This document shows positions 28,124-37,483 of a stretch of 64,000 nt of DNA, piece by piece (within the stretch, counting starts at the first letter, position 1; each line of letters starts with the position of its first letter). This DNA comes from Lactobacillus sp. W8174 (GTDB taxonomy: Bacteria > Bacillota > Bacilli > Lactobacillales > Lactobacillaceae), in contig NZ_JACFRN010000001.1 of NCBI RefSeq assembly GCF_016100975.1, forward strand, positions 434,001 to 498,000, in the 5' to 3' direction. The notes beneath the pieces were generated by a model. That model did not search any database. It was not told where the DNA came from and saw only the letters and a program-made list of their open reading frames with translations. The translations under genes and the position numbers were made by a program.

Positions 28124-28461
28124 AATAGCTGTTCAGTATCTTCCTGACGTTCTTGTAATGTTTTTTCGGCTTCTTGGGCTAATTCTGTAATTTGCTTTTC
28201 AATATGATCGCTTGAGAGATCGATTTGATTCCGATTTGATTTTTCCACTTTTTCAACAAAATCAAGTGAATTCAAATCTTGGCAAACTTGTTCAATGTCT
28301 TTTTTATTGACATATAAAATACAATAAGCAAATTTCTTAGAAAAATAAACAATATCGCCATATCGTCGCAATTTATATTGATCACTAATTGAATTCAAAT
28401 AAACAGTCAGACTTTGCCTTTGAATAATATTTTTATTAGCTAAATCTTTTTCAACGCCCAT
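28120..28461 (-). CDS. YlbG family protein (DUF2129)
   Basis: This 113-residue protein contains RQSLTVYLNSISDQYKLRRYGDIVYFSKKFAYCILYVNK and LDFVEKVEKS, the compact alpha/beta core of the DUF2129/YlbG family. The family has no settled function and its genes lie next to rsmD. The C-terminal 35 residues form an acidic, Gln/Glu-rich helical tail. I take the ATG at 28461 because AAAGG lies seven bases upstream. Starts at 28479 and 28494 lack a good site and would overlap ftsW further; the chosen start overlaps it by 11 bases. Confidence 0.87.
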   Translation of the reverse strand: MGVEKDLANKNIIQRQSLTVYLNSISDQYKLRRYGDIVYFSKKFAYCILYVNKKDIEQVCQDLNSLDFVEKVEKSNRNQIDLSSDHIEKQITELAQEAEKTLQERQEDTEQLL

Positions 28462-29638
28462 TTGCAAACCTTTCTTCATTTTTAATTCGTTCATTTGCTG
28501 AAATATTCAACACAATTCCGATAGCAGCTGACAAAATTATTAAAGATGATCCACCATAAGAAATAAACGGTAGCGTGACCCCAGTTATAGGCAATAAGCC
28601 AAGCACAGCACCCACATTAAAAACTGTCTGGGTAAAAATAATTGTCGTTACCCCAAAACATACTAAGGCATTGAATTGGGAACTGGCATGAATACCAACT
28701 TCCATAATACTCCATATTAAATAAAAAATTAGACCTATTACTACTAGAGCACCAATAACCCCTATTTCTTCTGCAATTACTGCTAAAATGAAATCCGTAT
28801 AAGGCTCGGGCAGATAGCCTCTTTTTTGCATGCTATTACCCAGACCTACACCAAATAAACCGCCATTATGAATAGCGTAGTATGAGTTAACCAGTTGTGC
28901 TCCTCCCTTTTGCTCCAGTTCAAACGGATGAAGAAAAGAAAGAAAACGACGATACTGATACTTATTTTGCAGAAATTCAGGATTCCATTTGATAATCAGA
29001 AAAACCAGCAGGTAAACTCCAACCGCTATTCCAATAAGACATAAAACTGCGTTTTTAGCGGGCACACCAGAAACTGAGAACATGACGATGACAATCATTG
29101 CTAAAACAGCGGTACCGCCAAAATCAGGCTCAAGGATAACCAAAAACATCATAAAAGCAGCTAAAATTGCAGGTCTGGACAAGTTTTGAATAATTTGGCC
29201 TTTGTTAAAAGAACCATCATGACGATCTAAAAAATAAGCCAAATAAATTATCAAGGATAATTTGGCAATTTCCAGTGGCTGAATCTTAATTATTTTTAAA
29301 TCAATCCAACCTACAGAGCCATTGACCGCAGCAGCAGAGCCCTTGAAAATTTTTAGACAAATTAAATAAAAAAGTAATAAAATACTGATCCCGAGAAACC
29401 AAACAACAAACTTCCGACTCTTGAAAATATCAAGTTTTAAAAAAAAGCAGAGAGCACCAAAAACAAAAACCGCAAAAAAAGCGTACACGGCTTGGCGTTT
29501 ACCGTAAAATGCCGGATTAAAGCCATTCACCAGCAAAATATCCGAGCTAGCAGAATAGACCATCACTATTCCAAAGACCACTAACAGGATATATGGTAAG
29601 AAAATATTGTAATTTAAATGGTGAAGTTTTTGCCGCAC
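28451..29638 (-). CDS. ftsW: SEDS glycosyltransferase FtsW
   Basis: FtsW polymerises lipid II into septal peptidoglycan with a partner class B PBP. The 395-residue product has ten or so membrane helices and the SEDS hallmarks: GWIDLKIIKIQPLEIAKL, the putative catalytic Asp in LEPDFGGTAVL, GVGLGNSMQKRGYLPEPYTDFILAVIAEEIG and PFISYGGSSLI. The match fits FtsW rather than RodA because of the NGGLFGVGLGNS segment and the typA/ylbG neighbourhood. The start is GTG at 29638, with AGAGGT six bases upstream. Its natural partner is probably the PBP encoded at 61146-63311. Confidence 0.93.
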   Translation of the reverse strand: MRQKLHHLNYNIFLPYILLVVFGIVMVYSASSDILLVNGFNPAFYGKRQAVYAFFAVFVFGALCFFLKLDIFKSRKFVVWFLGISILLLFYLICLKIFKGSAAAVNGSVGWIDLKIIKIQPLEIAKLSLIIYLAYFLDRHDGSFNKGQIIQNLSRPAILAAFMMFLVILEPDFGGTAVLAMIVIVMFSVSGVPAKNAVLCLIGIAVGVYLLVFLIIKWNPEFLQNKYQYRRFLSFLHPFELEQKGGAQLVNSYYAIHNGGLFGVGLGNSMQKRGYLPEPYTDFILAVIAEEIGVIGALVVIGLIFYLIWSIMEVGIHASSQFNALVCFGVTTIIFTQTVFNVGAVLGLLPITGVTLPFISYGGSSLIILSAAIGIVLNISANERIKNEERFANGR

Positions 29639-29692
29639 AAGCCGACCTCTCCTTCTATAATAAATTAACCTTTATTATAAGCATTATAAAAC

Positions 29693-29727
29693 AAAAAGAG
29701 CACCACTTCATCAGTGAGTGCCCTTCT
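29693..29727 (-). terminator. typA terminator
   Basis: The minus strand forms a GGGCACTCACT / AGTGGTGCTCT stem with one or two mismatches and wobble pairs, followed by TTTTTG, 12 bases past the typA stop. Confidence 0.7.
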
Positions 29728-29739
29728 TAAAAAATTTAT

Positions 29740-31581
29740 TTATTTCTTATTACGTCTTTTATCGGCTTTTTGTCTCTCAGAAGTGTTCAGAATTTTCTTT
29801 CTTAATCTGATTGAATCAGGAGTTACTTCACAATATTCATCATCATTTAAGAATTCAATAGCTTCTTCAAGAGTTAAAGTCTTAGGAGTTCTAATTGCAG
29901 CAGCGTGATCTTTCCCAGCAGCACGAGTATTAGTCAGGTTTTTACCTTTGATAACATTAACTGCGATATCACGGTCACGAGAGGATTGACCGACAATCAT
30001 TCCTTCATAAACTTCGACTCCAGCACCAATAAACAATTCACCACGTTGCTCAACTGTTTGCAAAGAATATGTGGTTGATTTACCCTGGCTAATGGAAACT
30101 AAAGCACCATTTTGCCTTCCCGGTTCCCAGTTCTTAACAACGGGCTTATATGAATCAAAACTATGATTCATAATGCCGTAGCCACCGGTTTGGGACATAA
30201 ATTCATTGTTATAGCCAATTAAGCCACGAGAAGGAACTAGGAAGTCAAGCCGAGTTTGATTGTTACCGGTAGATGCCATGTTCTTCATTTCGCCTTTTCT
30301 CTGAGAAAGTGAATCGATGACAGAACCAACATATTCATCAGGAGTATCCACTTGAACAGCTTCAAATGGTTCACACATTTTACCATCAATTTCACGATAG
30401 ATAACTTTTGGTCTTGATAATTGCAGTTCAAAACCTTCACGCCGCATTTCTTCAACCAAAATTGAAAGGTGAAGCTCACCACGACCTGAAACTGTCCAAG
30501 CATTTAATTGGTCGGTTGGATCAACTTTCAATGAAACATCGGTTCTGGTTTGCTTAATTAAGCGATCTTCCAACTTCTTTGGTGTTACTTTATCACCTTC
30601 GCGACCAGCAAAAGGTGAATCGTTAGCGACAAAATCCATTTGCAGTGTAGGTGGATCAATCTTAAGGAGAGGCAAAGCTTCAGGATTTTCAGCTGAAGCA
30701 ATAGTTTCACCAACAAAAATATCATTAATCCCACTAATGGCAATGATATCGCCTGCTTTAGCTTCCGTAATCTCGTTACGCTTTAAGCCAAAGAAACCGA
30801 ACAGTTTGGTAACTCTAAAGTTTTGGGTAGATCCGTCACGTTTCATAACAGTGATATTATCGCCAACTTTAACTCGCCCGCGATAAATACGACCAACACC
30901 TATACGGCCAACATAGTCATCCCAGTCAAGCATCGTAATTTGGAATTGCAAAGGCTCATCCGAATTATCAATTGGTGCAGGAATTGATTTAATAATCGTG
31001 TCAAAAATAGGGTTCATAGTTTCTTCCTGCTTTGACGGATCAGGATCATAAGAGGAGGTACCATTTAAAGCAGATGCATAAACTACTGGGAAGTCAAGCT
31101 GCTCATCGTTTGCTCCTAATTCAATAAATAATTCCAGCACTTCGTCAAGAACTTCTTTAGGACGAGCACCAGGACGGTCAATCTTGTTGATAACGACAAT
31201 TGGCTTAACTCCTGCTTCTAATGCCTTTTTAAGTACGAAACGAGTTTGCGGCATAGTGCCTTCATAAGCATCAACCAATAATAAAGCACCGTCGACCATA
31301 TGCATGATTCTTTCAACTTCGCCACCGAAATCGGCATGTCCTGGAGTATCCAGAATATTAATGGTTGTATCACCATATTTAACCGCAGTGTTTTTAGATA
31401 AAATAGTTATACCACGTTCACGCTCAATATCATTTGAATCCATCGCACGATCTTCCAAAGCCATATGTTCAGGGAGAGTGTCGGATTGTTTCAACAATTG
31501 GTTAACCAAAGTAGTTTTACCATGGTCAACGTGCGCTATGATAGCTATATTCCTAATATCGTCTCTTCTTTTTTCTGACAA
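29740..31581 (-). CDS. typA: Ribosome-associated GTPase TypA/BipA
   Basis: BipA is a translational GTPase related to EF-G that helps 50S assembly and growth in the cold or under stress. The 613-residue product has [15 protein letters not shown] (G1), RGITI (G2), [12 protein letters not shown] (G3) and NKIDRPGA (G4). EF-G-like domains III and V and the BipA-specific C-terminal domain ([24 protein letters not shown]) follow. The start is TTG at 31581, giving (M)[13 protein letters not shown], with GGAGG seven bases upstream. The frame stays open for 24 more codons through the leader hairpin, but those do not resemble the family. The leader carries a probable attenuator. Confidence 0.96.
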   Translation of the reverse strand: MSEKRRDDIRNIAIIAHVDHGKTTLVNQLLKQSDTLPEHMALEDRAMDSNDIERERGITILSKNTAVKYGDTTINILDTPGHADFGGEVERIMHMVDGALLLVDAYEGTMPQTRFVLKKALEAGVKPIVVINKIDRPGARPKEVLDEVLELFIELGANDEQLDFPVVYASALNGTSSYDPDPSKQEETMNPIFDTIIKSIPAPIDNSDEPLQFQITMLDWDDYVGRIGVGRIYRGRVKVGDNITVMKRDGSTQNFRVTKLFGFFGLKRNEITEAKAGDIIAISGINDIFVGETIASAENPEALPLLKIDPPTLQMDFVANDSPFAGREGDKVTPKKLEDRLIKQTRTDVSLKVDPTDQLNAWTVSGRGELHLSILVEEMRREGFELQLSRPKVIYREIDGKMCEPFEAVQVDTPDEYVGSVIDSLSQRKGEMKNMASTGNNQTRLDFLVPSRGLIGYNNEFMSQTGGYGIMNHSFDSYKPVVKNWEPGRQNGALVSISQGKSTTYSLQTVEQRGELFIGAGVEVYEGMIVGQSSRDRDIAVNVIKGKNLTNTRAAGKDHAAAIRTPKTLTLEEAIEFLNDDEYCEVTPDSIRLRKKILNTSERQKADKRRNKK

Positions 31582-31603
31582 AAGTATTCCTCCTCCACTC
31601 CTC

Positions 31604-31633
31604 AATAAAAAAACTGTGACGTGGTCACAGTTT
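31604..31633 (-). terminator. Intrinsic terminator in the typA leader (attenuator)
   Basis: On the minus strand, AAACTGTGAC and GTCACAGTTT form a perfect 10-bp stem with a CAC loop followed by a run of seven T. It ends about 22 bases before the typA TTG start. There is a strong promoter upstream and no other gene between them, so this hairpin can only act on the typA message itself. Confidence 0.75.
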
Positions 31634-31672
31634 CGGCGGCACGTCAAAAACATGCTGATCGAAGTGTTTCAT
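31625..31672 (-). CDS. Possible 15-codon leader peptide of typA
   Basis: An ATG about 16 bases after the predicted transcription start opens the frame MKHFDQHVFDVPPKL, and its TGA lies inside the first arm of the leader terminator. A ribosome reaching the stop would cover that arm and block the terminator, the geometry of ribosome-mediated attenuation. The VPPKL end includes a Pro-Pro pair, a known slow step. There is no convincing ribosome binding site, so translation is speculative. Confidence 0.3.
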   Translation of the reverse strand: MKHFDQHVFDVPPKL

Positions 31673-31694
31673 ATCTGTATATTTACGCTCATTG

Positions 31695-31723
31695 ATTTTA
31701 CCACCTAACAGTTTAAGGGTCAA
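31695..31723 (-). promoter_or_regulatory. typA promoter
   Basis: TTGACC (31718-31723) and TAAAAT (31695-31700) on the minus strand lie exactly 17 bases apart, giving a leader of about 105 bases before typA. Confidence 0.8.
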
Positions 31724-31835
31724 CGTTTATCCCTCTTTTTCAAATTAAAAATTTAGTATAGAATAAAAAGCAGACAAATTAGTTTATTTTATGTTACAAA
31801 TATAAATATAAACTTTTATGAAAGAGTGAATGTAA

Positions 31836-32390
31836 TTGATTTTAATGAAAGATATTACCCGTGACGGTAACCCAGTATTGCGCAAAGTAGCTAAACCATT
31901 AACTTTTCCTTTAAACGAACATTATCAAAATTTGGCTAAAGAAATGATGGAATATCTAGTTAACTCGCAAGATCCTAAAATTGCAGAAAAGCACCAATTG
32001 CGTGCCGGAGTTGGTTTGGCCGCACCACAGGTTGGTGAAAGCGTTCAAATGGCCTCATTACTGGTTCCAAATGACAAAGGTGATATTGTTTTTAAGGAAA
32101 CTTTTGTTAATCCTGAAATTTTATCTGAATCAGTCAAGCAAGCTTGCTTAAGTGAAGGTGAAGGATGCCTGAGTGTTGATAAAGTAATTGATGGTTATGT
32201 GCCACGACCTGACAAATTAAAAATTCATTACTATACTGTCTCCGGTGAAGAAAAGACCATTCGCTTAAAAGACTACCCAGCTATTGTTGCATCCCATGAA
32301 ATCGAACACTTACGGGGACATCTTTTTTATGACCGTATCAATAAGCAGAACCCATTTAAATTAGATGAAGATACAGTAATAATTTATTAA
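31836..32390 (+). CDS. def: Peptide deformylase
   Basis: Deformylase removes the formyl group from new proteins. The 184-residue product has all three motifs: [10 protein letters not shown] (motif I), EGCLSV (motif II, metal Cys) and HEIEHLRG (motif III, metal His pair and catalytic Glu). The insertions and length fit the Gram-positive type 2 enzyme. The start is a TTG at 31836, with AAAGAG nine bases upstream. An ATG at 31845 is possible but is 18 bases from that site. It is separated from rpoY by a terminator and a gap of about 175 bases. Confidence 0.95.
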   Translation: MILMKDITRDGNPVLRKVAKPLTFPLNEHYQNLAKEMMEYLVNSQDPKIAEKHQLRAGVGLAAPQVGESVQMASLLVPNDKGDIVFKETFVNPEILSESVKQACLSEGEGCLSVDKVIDGYVPRPDKLKIHYYTVSGEEKTIRLKDYPAIVASHEIEHLRGHLFYDRINKQNPFKLDEDTVIIY

Positions 32391-32410
32391 TTTTAGTAAA
32401 AAGATTTTTA

Positions 32411-32441
32411 GCCGTCATTTTATTGCTTTGACGGTTTTTTT
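32411..32441 (+). terminator. def terminator
   Basis: CCGTCA and TGACGG pair across a 12-base loop and are followed by a run of T, 20 bases after the def stop. Confidence 0.7.
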
Positions 32442-32485
32442 AATAAAGCTGGCAAAACTTGATTCTATACTTGTTTTTGCATGTA

Positions 32486-32494
32486 TGGTAAAAT
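32486..32494 (+). promoter_or_regulatory. Extended -10 promoter for rpoY-rnjA
   Basis: TGG followed by TAAAAT forms an extended -10 element 74 bases before rpoY. No good -35 hexamer lies at the usual distance, consistent with extended -10 promoters. Confidence 0.45.
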
Positions 32495-32567
32495 TTTACT
32501 AGCTATTGGATGCTTTATGTTATCCAAAATTTGAACGTTTTATTAACTGAATAAGGAGAATACAAAT

Positions 32568-32792
32568 ATGATCTATAAAGTTTTGTATCAAAAAGACAAG
32601 GTTGTCAACCCTAGACGGGAAACAACCCAAACTCTTTATCTTGAGGCCGACAACATGGTGGCCGCAAGAACAATGGTTGAGGAAAATACCCCCTATAATA
32701 TTGAACTCATCCAAGAATTGGCTGGCAATTCGCTAACTTACGAAAAAGAGCATGCCGATTTTAAATTAACCACTTTTGAGAGTAAGAAGTAG
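32568..32792 (+). CDS. rpoY: RNA polymerase epsilon subunit
   Basis: RpoY is the small auxiliary subunit of Firmicute RNA polymerase. The 74-residue product starts [21 protein letters not shown] and continues [29 protein letters not shown], matching the DUF1447/epsilon family in length and pattern. AAGGAGAATACAA precedes the ATG. It lies five bases upstream of rnjA, the conserved rpoY-rnjA pair that links the polymerase with RNase J1 expression. Confidence 0.95.
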   Translation: MIYKVLYQKDKVVNPRRETTQTLYLEADNMVAARTMVEENTPYNIELIQELAGNSLTYEKEHADFKLTTFESKK

Positions 32793-32797
32793 TCTCT

Positions 32798-34477
32798 GTG
32801 CGTATTAAAAATAATGAAGTCGCTGTAGTTGCAATCGGGGGGTTGCACGAAATCGGCAAAAATATGTACTGTGTACAATACCAAGATGAAATCATCATTA
32901 TGGATTGTGGTATTAAATTTCCTGAAGATGATCTTCTTGGTATTAATTATGTGATTTCAGATTATTCTTATTTAATAAAAAACCGCAAAAAAATTAAAGC
33001 TCTAGTTGTTAGTCACGGACACGAAGACCACATTGGCGGGATCCCCTTCTTACTAGAAAAGATCCCTGAAATTCCAGTTTACGCCACCCCATTTGCTTTA
33101 GCTTTAATTAAGGGTAAGCTTGAAGAGCATGGTATTTTAAGAACGACTGAGCTTCATGAAGAACATGAAGATACTGTACTAAAATTTAAGAAATTGACGG
33201 TTACCTTTTTCAGAACCACTCACTCTATTCCTGATACATTGGGTATAGCTGTTCATACACCACTAGGTGCAGTCGTTTTCACTGGTGATTTTAAATTCGA
33301 TTTAACTCCGGTTATGAATCAACCAGCTCCAAACTTCCAGAGAATAGCAAAATTGGGCAACGATGGCGTTTTAGCACTACTATCTGATTCAACCAATGCT
33401 GAAGTCAGCCAGTTTACTAAATCCGAACGGTTCGTTGCTAAATCTTTACACGACATTATTACCGGAATACACGGAAGAATAATTTTTGCTACTTTTGCAT
33501 CTAACTTGTACCGTGTTTCAACTGCCATTGAAGCTGCTATTGACACTGGAAGAAAAGTTGCTATTTTTGGTCGTAGTATGGAAAATGGTGTGCAAAACGG
33601 GATTGATTTAGGTTATCTCAATGTTCCTGATGGTTTGATTGTAGATGCTAATGAAATTAACCATACACCAGCAGAACAAGTAATGATTTTATGTACCGGT
33701 TCTCAAGGTGAACCTTTAGCCGCCCTTTCTCGCATTGCCAACGGAACACACCGGCAAATTAGTTTACAACCAGGCGACACAGTAATTTTTTCATCGAACC
33801 CAATTCCTGGAAATACATTAAGCGTTAACCACTTAATCAACAAGTTAATGGAAGGCGGCGCGAATGTTGTTCATGGCAGAATAAACAACGTTCATACTTC
33901 TGGACATGGCGGTCAGGAAGAACTTAAAATGATGGTTCGTTTGACCAAGCCGAAGTACATGATCCCTGTTCACGGTGAATACCGCATGCAAGTCATTCAT
34001 ACTGAATTAGCACAAGCAGCAGGCGTCCCTGCAGAAAATACTTTTGTCCTTGAAAACGGTGAAGTAGTTTGTTTTGGTCCTGAAGGATCAAGAATAGCCG
34101 GACATATTCCTGCGGGTGATGTCTATGTTGATACTTCAGGTACAGCTGATGTTGGCAATGTTGTGGTTCATGACCGTCAAGTCTTGTCTGAAGATGGCTT
34201 AGTGGTTGTAGTGGCAACGGTTGATTACAAACACAAACGAGTTTTGGCTGGTCCAGATGTTTTAAGTCGTGGATTTGTCTATATGCGGGAATCAACCGAA
34301 TTAATTAATCAGGCCCAAAAGCATATTTATCACGTTATCAAATCTGAAATGGACAAGGTAGATCATCCTAAAGATAGTGTGATCCGTCATGCAATAGTTG
34401 ATAATCTTTCAGACTTTTTATATTCAAAAACCAAGAGACGGCCAATGATCTTACCAATGTTAGTTGAGAAAAAATAG
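32798..34477 (+). CDS. rnjA: Ribonuclease J1
   Basis: RNase J1 has 5'-exonuclease and endonuclease activity and is central to mRNA decay and rRNA maturation in Firmicutes. The 559-residue product keeps every metal motif: SHGHEDHIGG (H73, H75, D77, H78), TGDFKFD and PVHGEYR. The beta-CASP core contains SDSTNAEV and HTSGHGGQEELKMM. A C-terminal domain follows. It starts with GTG at 32798, five bases after rpoY, with a weak AAGAAG site, so translation is probably coupled. It is the active partner of the degenerate J2 encoded at 19273-21057. Confidence 0.96.
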   Translation: MRIKNNEVAVVAIGGLHEIGKNMYCVQYQDEIIIMDCGIKFPEDDLLGINYVISDYSYLIKNRKKIKALVVSHGHEDHIGGIPFLLEKIPEIPVYATPFALALIKGKLEEHGILRTTELHEEHEDTVLKFKKLTVTFFRTTHSIPDTLGIAVHTPLGAVVFTGDFKFDLTPVMNQPAPNFQRIAKLGNDGVLALLSDSTNAEVSQFTKSERFVAKSLHDIITGIHGRIIFATFASNLYRVSTAIEAAIDTGRKVAIFGRSMENGVQNGIDLGYLNVPDGLIVDANEINHTPAEQVMILCTGSQGEPLAALSRIANGTHRQISLQPGDTVIFSSNPIPGNTLSVNHLINKLMEGGANVVHGRINNVHTSGHGGQEELKMMVRLTKPKYMIPVHGEYRMQVIHTELAQAAGVPAENTFVLENGEVVCFGPEGSRIAGHIPAGDVYVDTSGTADVGNVVVHDRQVLSEDGLVVVVATVDYKHKRVLAGPDVLSRGFVYMRESTELINQAQKHIYHVIKSEMDKVDHPKDSVIRHAIVDNLSDFLYSKTKRRPMILPMLVEKK

Positions 34478-34504
34478 TAAAAGCCCGTTTTGAGGGACTT
34501 TTTA
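34478..34504 (+). terminator. rnjA terminator
   Basis: AAAAGCCC and GGGACTTTT pair with one bulge around GTTTTGA, followed by T residues, at the rnjA stop. It is short, so some read-through into the next gene is possible. Confidence 0.55.
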
Positions 34505-34522
34505 TGTAACGAATGAAATTAT

Positions 34523-35473
34523 ATGGATAATAAATTAAAAATACATCTTTTAGTCAATGAAGTAGCTGGTAACGGTCGTGCTAAAAAAGTGCTTGAGCAG
34601 ACAACTTCTTTGTTAATCAACCAAAATATTAACTTTGACCTGCAAAAAAGTAATTATGCTGGTGAAGCCATTCGTCTCGCCCAACATTATGGCAATCAAC
34701 ACCATTTGTCAAATGAAATTTTATTAGTGATTGGTGGCGATGGCTCACTAAATGAAGTGTTAAATGGGATTAAACGCTCGGAAAATCCTAGTACTCCTAT
34801 TGCATACTTACCAGCAGGCACTGGCAATGATTTTGCCCGTGCCGCTGATCTGACCTCTGATCCTAAAGTATTACTAGATCACTTTAAGGAAAATTTTGAG
34901 CCAGATGAGATAGACTGTGGCTCATTTACCCTACCCAAAATAACAGCTGAACAAAAATATTATTTTGCTAATAGTTTTGGGGTTGGTTTTGATGCTTTTG
35001 TTAACCATAATAGTAATATTTCCAAGCTTAAAAAGCTCTTAAACCATCTTAGCGAGGGAAAATTTATTTATGGCCTTAACGTTGTGGCGAGTGTGACTAA
35101 ACAAGATACTTTCGGAGTTGAAATTGAACGAAATGGTCAAAAAATCTACTTTGATGATGCTTTTATGGTTACTACAACTAATCACCCGTTTTTAGGTGGC
35201 GGCCTTCCCCTCTTGCCCAGTGCCAAAATTGATAGTCACAAAATTGACACTGTCGTAGTAGAAAAATTTAGTTTAGGCAAACTGATAAAGTTATTTATTA
35301 ACTTATTAAAAGATGGCTCACACGTTAATGATCCACAATTTCATTATTTTGAAGCTGACAAAATTAAGGTTACTACCATGAAAAAAGAATATGCTCAAGT
35401 AGACGGAGAGGAAATTAAGCCAAACCTTTTTAATATTGAGTTTTCTGTCTCGAGCTTTAACCTTTTACGCTAA
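34523..35473 (+). CDS. Diacylglycerol kinase-family lipid kinase (YegS/DagK-like)
   Basis: This 316-residue soluble kinase is of the DAGK catalytic family, which phosphorylates diacylglycerol or a related lipid and feeds lipoteichoic acid and phospholipid turnover. The family motifs are LVNEVAGNGRAKKVL, VIGGDGSLNEVLNG (nucleotide site, GGDGT-like) and LPAGTGNDFARA. The C-terminal sandwich contains GVGFDAFVN and AQVDGEE (the conserved DGE near the end). It could be bona fide DgkB; the substrate needs an assay. It is the third gene of the plus-strand rpoY-rnjA block, with a weak terminator before it. Confidence 0.88.
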   Translation: MDNKLKIHLLVNEVAGNGRAKKVLEQTTSLLINQNINFDLQKSNYAGEAIRLAQHYGNQHHLSNEILLVIGGDGSLNEVLNGIKRSENPSTPIAYLPAGTGNDFARAADLTSDPKVLLDHFKENFEPDEIDCGSFTLPKITAEQKYYFANSFGVGFDAFVNHNSNISKLKKLLNHLSEGKFIYGLNVVASVTKQDTFGVEIERNGQKIYFDDAFMVTTTNHPFLGGGLPLLPSAKIDSHKIDTVVVEKFSLGKLIKLFINLLKDGSHVNDPQFHYFEADKIKVTTMKKEYAQVDGEEIKPNLFNIEFSVSSFNLLR

Positions 35474-35512
35474 TCATAAGAATTAAAATTTTTTTATTAT
35501 AATAATTTAACA

Positions 35513-35542
35513 AACCAAGCAAGAGATGACTTGGCTTTTTTT
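35513..35542 (+). terminator. Terminator after the lipid kinase gene
   Basis: CCAAG and CTTGG pair around CAAGAGATGA, followed by CTTTTTTTG. The stem is only five to six bases, but the T-run is good. Confidence 0.6.
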
Positions 35543-35630
35543 GTATCTGAATTACATAATTAATTCACTTTTGTTAGTAAAAACAGATATATTAAAATAA
35601 TTTACTAAAAGTTAATTTTTATTTATTATA

Positions 35631-35659
35631 TTTAAAATTTAACTTTAATATGATATTAT
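35631..35659 (+). promoter_or_regulatory. Promoter of the OppA-type gene
   Basis: TTTAAA (35631-35636), a 17-base spacer and TATTAT (35654-35659) with a TGA extension lie 50 bases upstream of the start. The surrounding 235-base gap is extremely AT-rich and holds nothing else I can identify. Confidence 0.6.
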
Positions 35660-35708
35660 TGAAATTGTTACATCATTATAAATTAGTACTCATAAGGGAT
35701 GAAAAATC

Positions 35709-37478
35709 ATGAAAAAAAGCAATGTTTTAAGCTCAATTGGTATTTTGGCGGCCACAACCCTAACTCTTACGGCATGTGGTAAAAGTAACAATAATCAGGA
35801 AAATAATGCAAAAGAAGCAAGCAAGTTTCCTGCAAAAATGCCTGATAAGCCAATTAAACGGGGTGGTACGCTTAGAGTAGCACTGCAGACCGATACACCT
35901 TTTACAGGTATCTTTTCTGATCAATTACAAGTAACTGCAACTGATGCTGACCTTTCCTCTCCTGGATCTGAATCCCTATTTGATACAGATGATAACTACC
36001 GTTTCACTAATAAAGGACCTGCAACTTTGAAAATCAATCAAAAGAATAAAACTATTACGATTGAGGTTAAAAAGGGAGTAAGGTGGTCTGATGGTCAACA
36101 GGTAACGGCTAAGGATGTAGAATATCCCTATGAAATATTATCTAATAAAGGCACCGATTCTCAAAGATATTCCAGCCAGTTTGAACTTATTAAAGGCTTA
36201 AAAGAATATCACGAAGGAAAAGCTAAGTCTATTTCAGGCATTGAAATGCCTGATGGTGAAAATGGCAGAAAAGTCATTTTGCATTTTAAGCAATTAAAAC
36301 CAGGAATGTACAATAGTGGAAATGGCTATTTTTCAGAATATACCGCTCCTTATCATTACTTAAAAGACGTCCCTTTTAACAAATTACAGTCATCTAATAA
36401 GATTAGGAAAAAGCCTTTGTATTTCGGAGCCTATAAGTTAGAAAAATTAGTTCGTGGACAATCAGCTGTTTGGGTGCCAAACAAATATTATTGGCGCGGT
36501 AAACCCAAACTGGATAAAATTATTTATCAGGTGATTTCTCCTAACTCATCATCGCAATCAATAAAGAATCATAAATTCGATGTCATTAATGTTGTAAATT
36601 CCCAATGGGATGAAGTGAAGCATACTAAAAAAGTTAAGTTTATAGCAGAAATCCCTCTTTCATACTGGTTCATTGGCTTTAAATTAGGTAAATGGGATGC
36701 CAAACACAATAAGAGCATTATGAATCATAATAGCAAGATGAACAATAAATCTCTGCGTAAAGCAATTGGTTATGCCATGAATGTTGATGAAGTTACCAAA
36801 CATTATACCCACGGGCTAACTTTTCATATAACCACCCTAATTCCGCCTCAATTTGGTGACTATTTCAATAAAAATATTAAGGGTTATGATTATAATCTGA
36901 AAAAGGCCAACGATATTCTTGATAAAGCCGGATATAAGAAGAAAGGTAAATGGCGTGTTCAACCCAACGGCAAACCTTTAAAGATTACATTTATGGCCAA
37001 AGCTGGTGATCCAACACAAGGTCCAATTATACAAAATTATCTTCAGCAATGGCATAAAATAGGACTAAATGTTAATTTATTGAATGGTCGATTGACGGAA
37101 ACAAATTCATTTTACGACAAACTTAACAAAGATGATCCGCAAGTCGATATGTTTGAAACCGGTTGGTATATGTCTACTGAACCATCACAGGATGGAATGT
37201 ACGGTGACAGCACCGCAGCCAACTATGATCGTTTTGTGACACCAGAAAATACTAAATTACTAAAGGAAATGGATTCACAAAAAGCTTTTGATCATAAATA
37301 CCGTGTTAAAGTTTTTCATGACTGGCAACAATATATTTTTGATCAAGCTTACATGATTCCAACAGTTAACTCATACAAAATCAGAGCGATCAACGACCAC
37401 ATTTCAGGTTATTCCCTTAAACCCTCTGAAAATAATAATGGGCATGTCTTATGGTATAAAGTCGGATACATTAAATAA
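35709..37478 (+). CDS. OppA-type oligopeptide-binding lipoprotein, orphan
   Basis: This 589-residue extracellular binding protein of the SBP_bac_5 family would capture oligopeptides for an ABC importer. It has a lipoprotein signal ending LTLTACGK (lipobox, Cys at about residue 23). It also has the family start GGTLRVALQTD, VKKGVRWSDGQQVTAKDVEY near residues 117-137, and RKAIGYAMNVDEVTKHY and PNGKPLKITF later. No permease or ATPase gene is beside it; the nearby ABC pair at 38158-39671 is of the ABC-2 exporter type. It probably serves an Opp system elsewhere or acts as an alternative receptor. It has its own promoter and a strong terminator. Confidence 0.92.
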   Translation: MKKSNVLSSIGILAATTLTLTACGKSNNNQENNAKEASKFPAKMPDKPIKRGGTLRVALQTDTPFTGIFSDQLQVTATDADLSSPGSESLFDTDDNYRFTNKGPATLKINQKNKTITIEVKKGVRWSDGQQVTAKDVEYPYEILSNKGTDSQRYSSQFELIKGLKEYHEGKAKSISGIEMPDGENGRKVILHFKQLKPGMYNSGNGYFSEYTAPYHYLKDVPFNKLQSSNKIRKKPLYFGAYKLEKLVRGQSAVWVPNKYYWRGKPKLDKIIYQVISPNSSSQSIKNHKFDVINVVNSQWDEVKHTKKVKFIAEIPLSYWFIGFKLGKWDAKHNKSIMNHNSKMNNKSLRKAIGYAMNVDEVTKHYTHGLTFHITTLIPPQFGDYFNKNIKGYDYNLKKANDILDKAGYKKKGKWRVQPNGKPLKITFMAKAGDPTQGPIIQNYLQQWHKIGLNVNLLNGRLTETNSFYDKLNKDDPQVDMFETGWYMSTEPSQDGMYGDSTAANYDRFVTPENTKLLKEMDSQKAFDHKYRVKVFHDWQQYIFDQAYMIPTVNSYKIRAINDHISGYSLKPSENNNGHVLWYKVGYIK

Positions 37479-37483
37479 ATTTA

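Noticed and set aside
31582-31653. 24-codon N-terminal extension of typA through the leader hairpin
   Set aside because: Open by chance; it has no BipA homology, and GGAGG at the right distance favours the TTG at 31581.
31304-31708. A 134-codon plus-strand open frame opposite the typA 5' end
   Set aside because: It covers the conserved GTPase motifs in antisense and runs into the typA leader; no translation signals.
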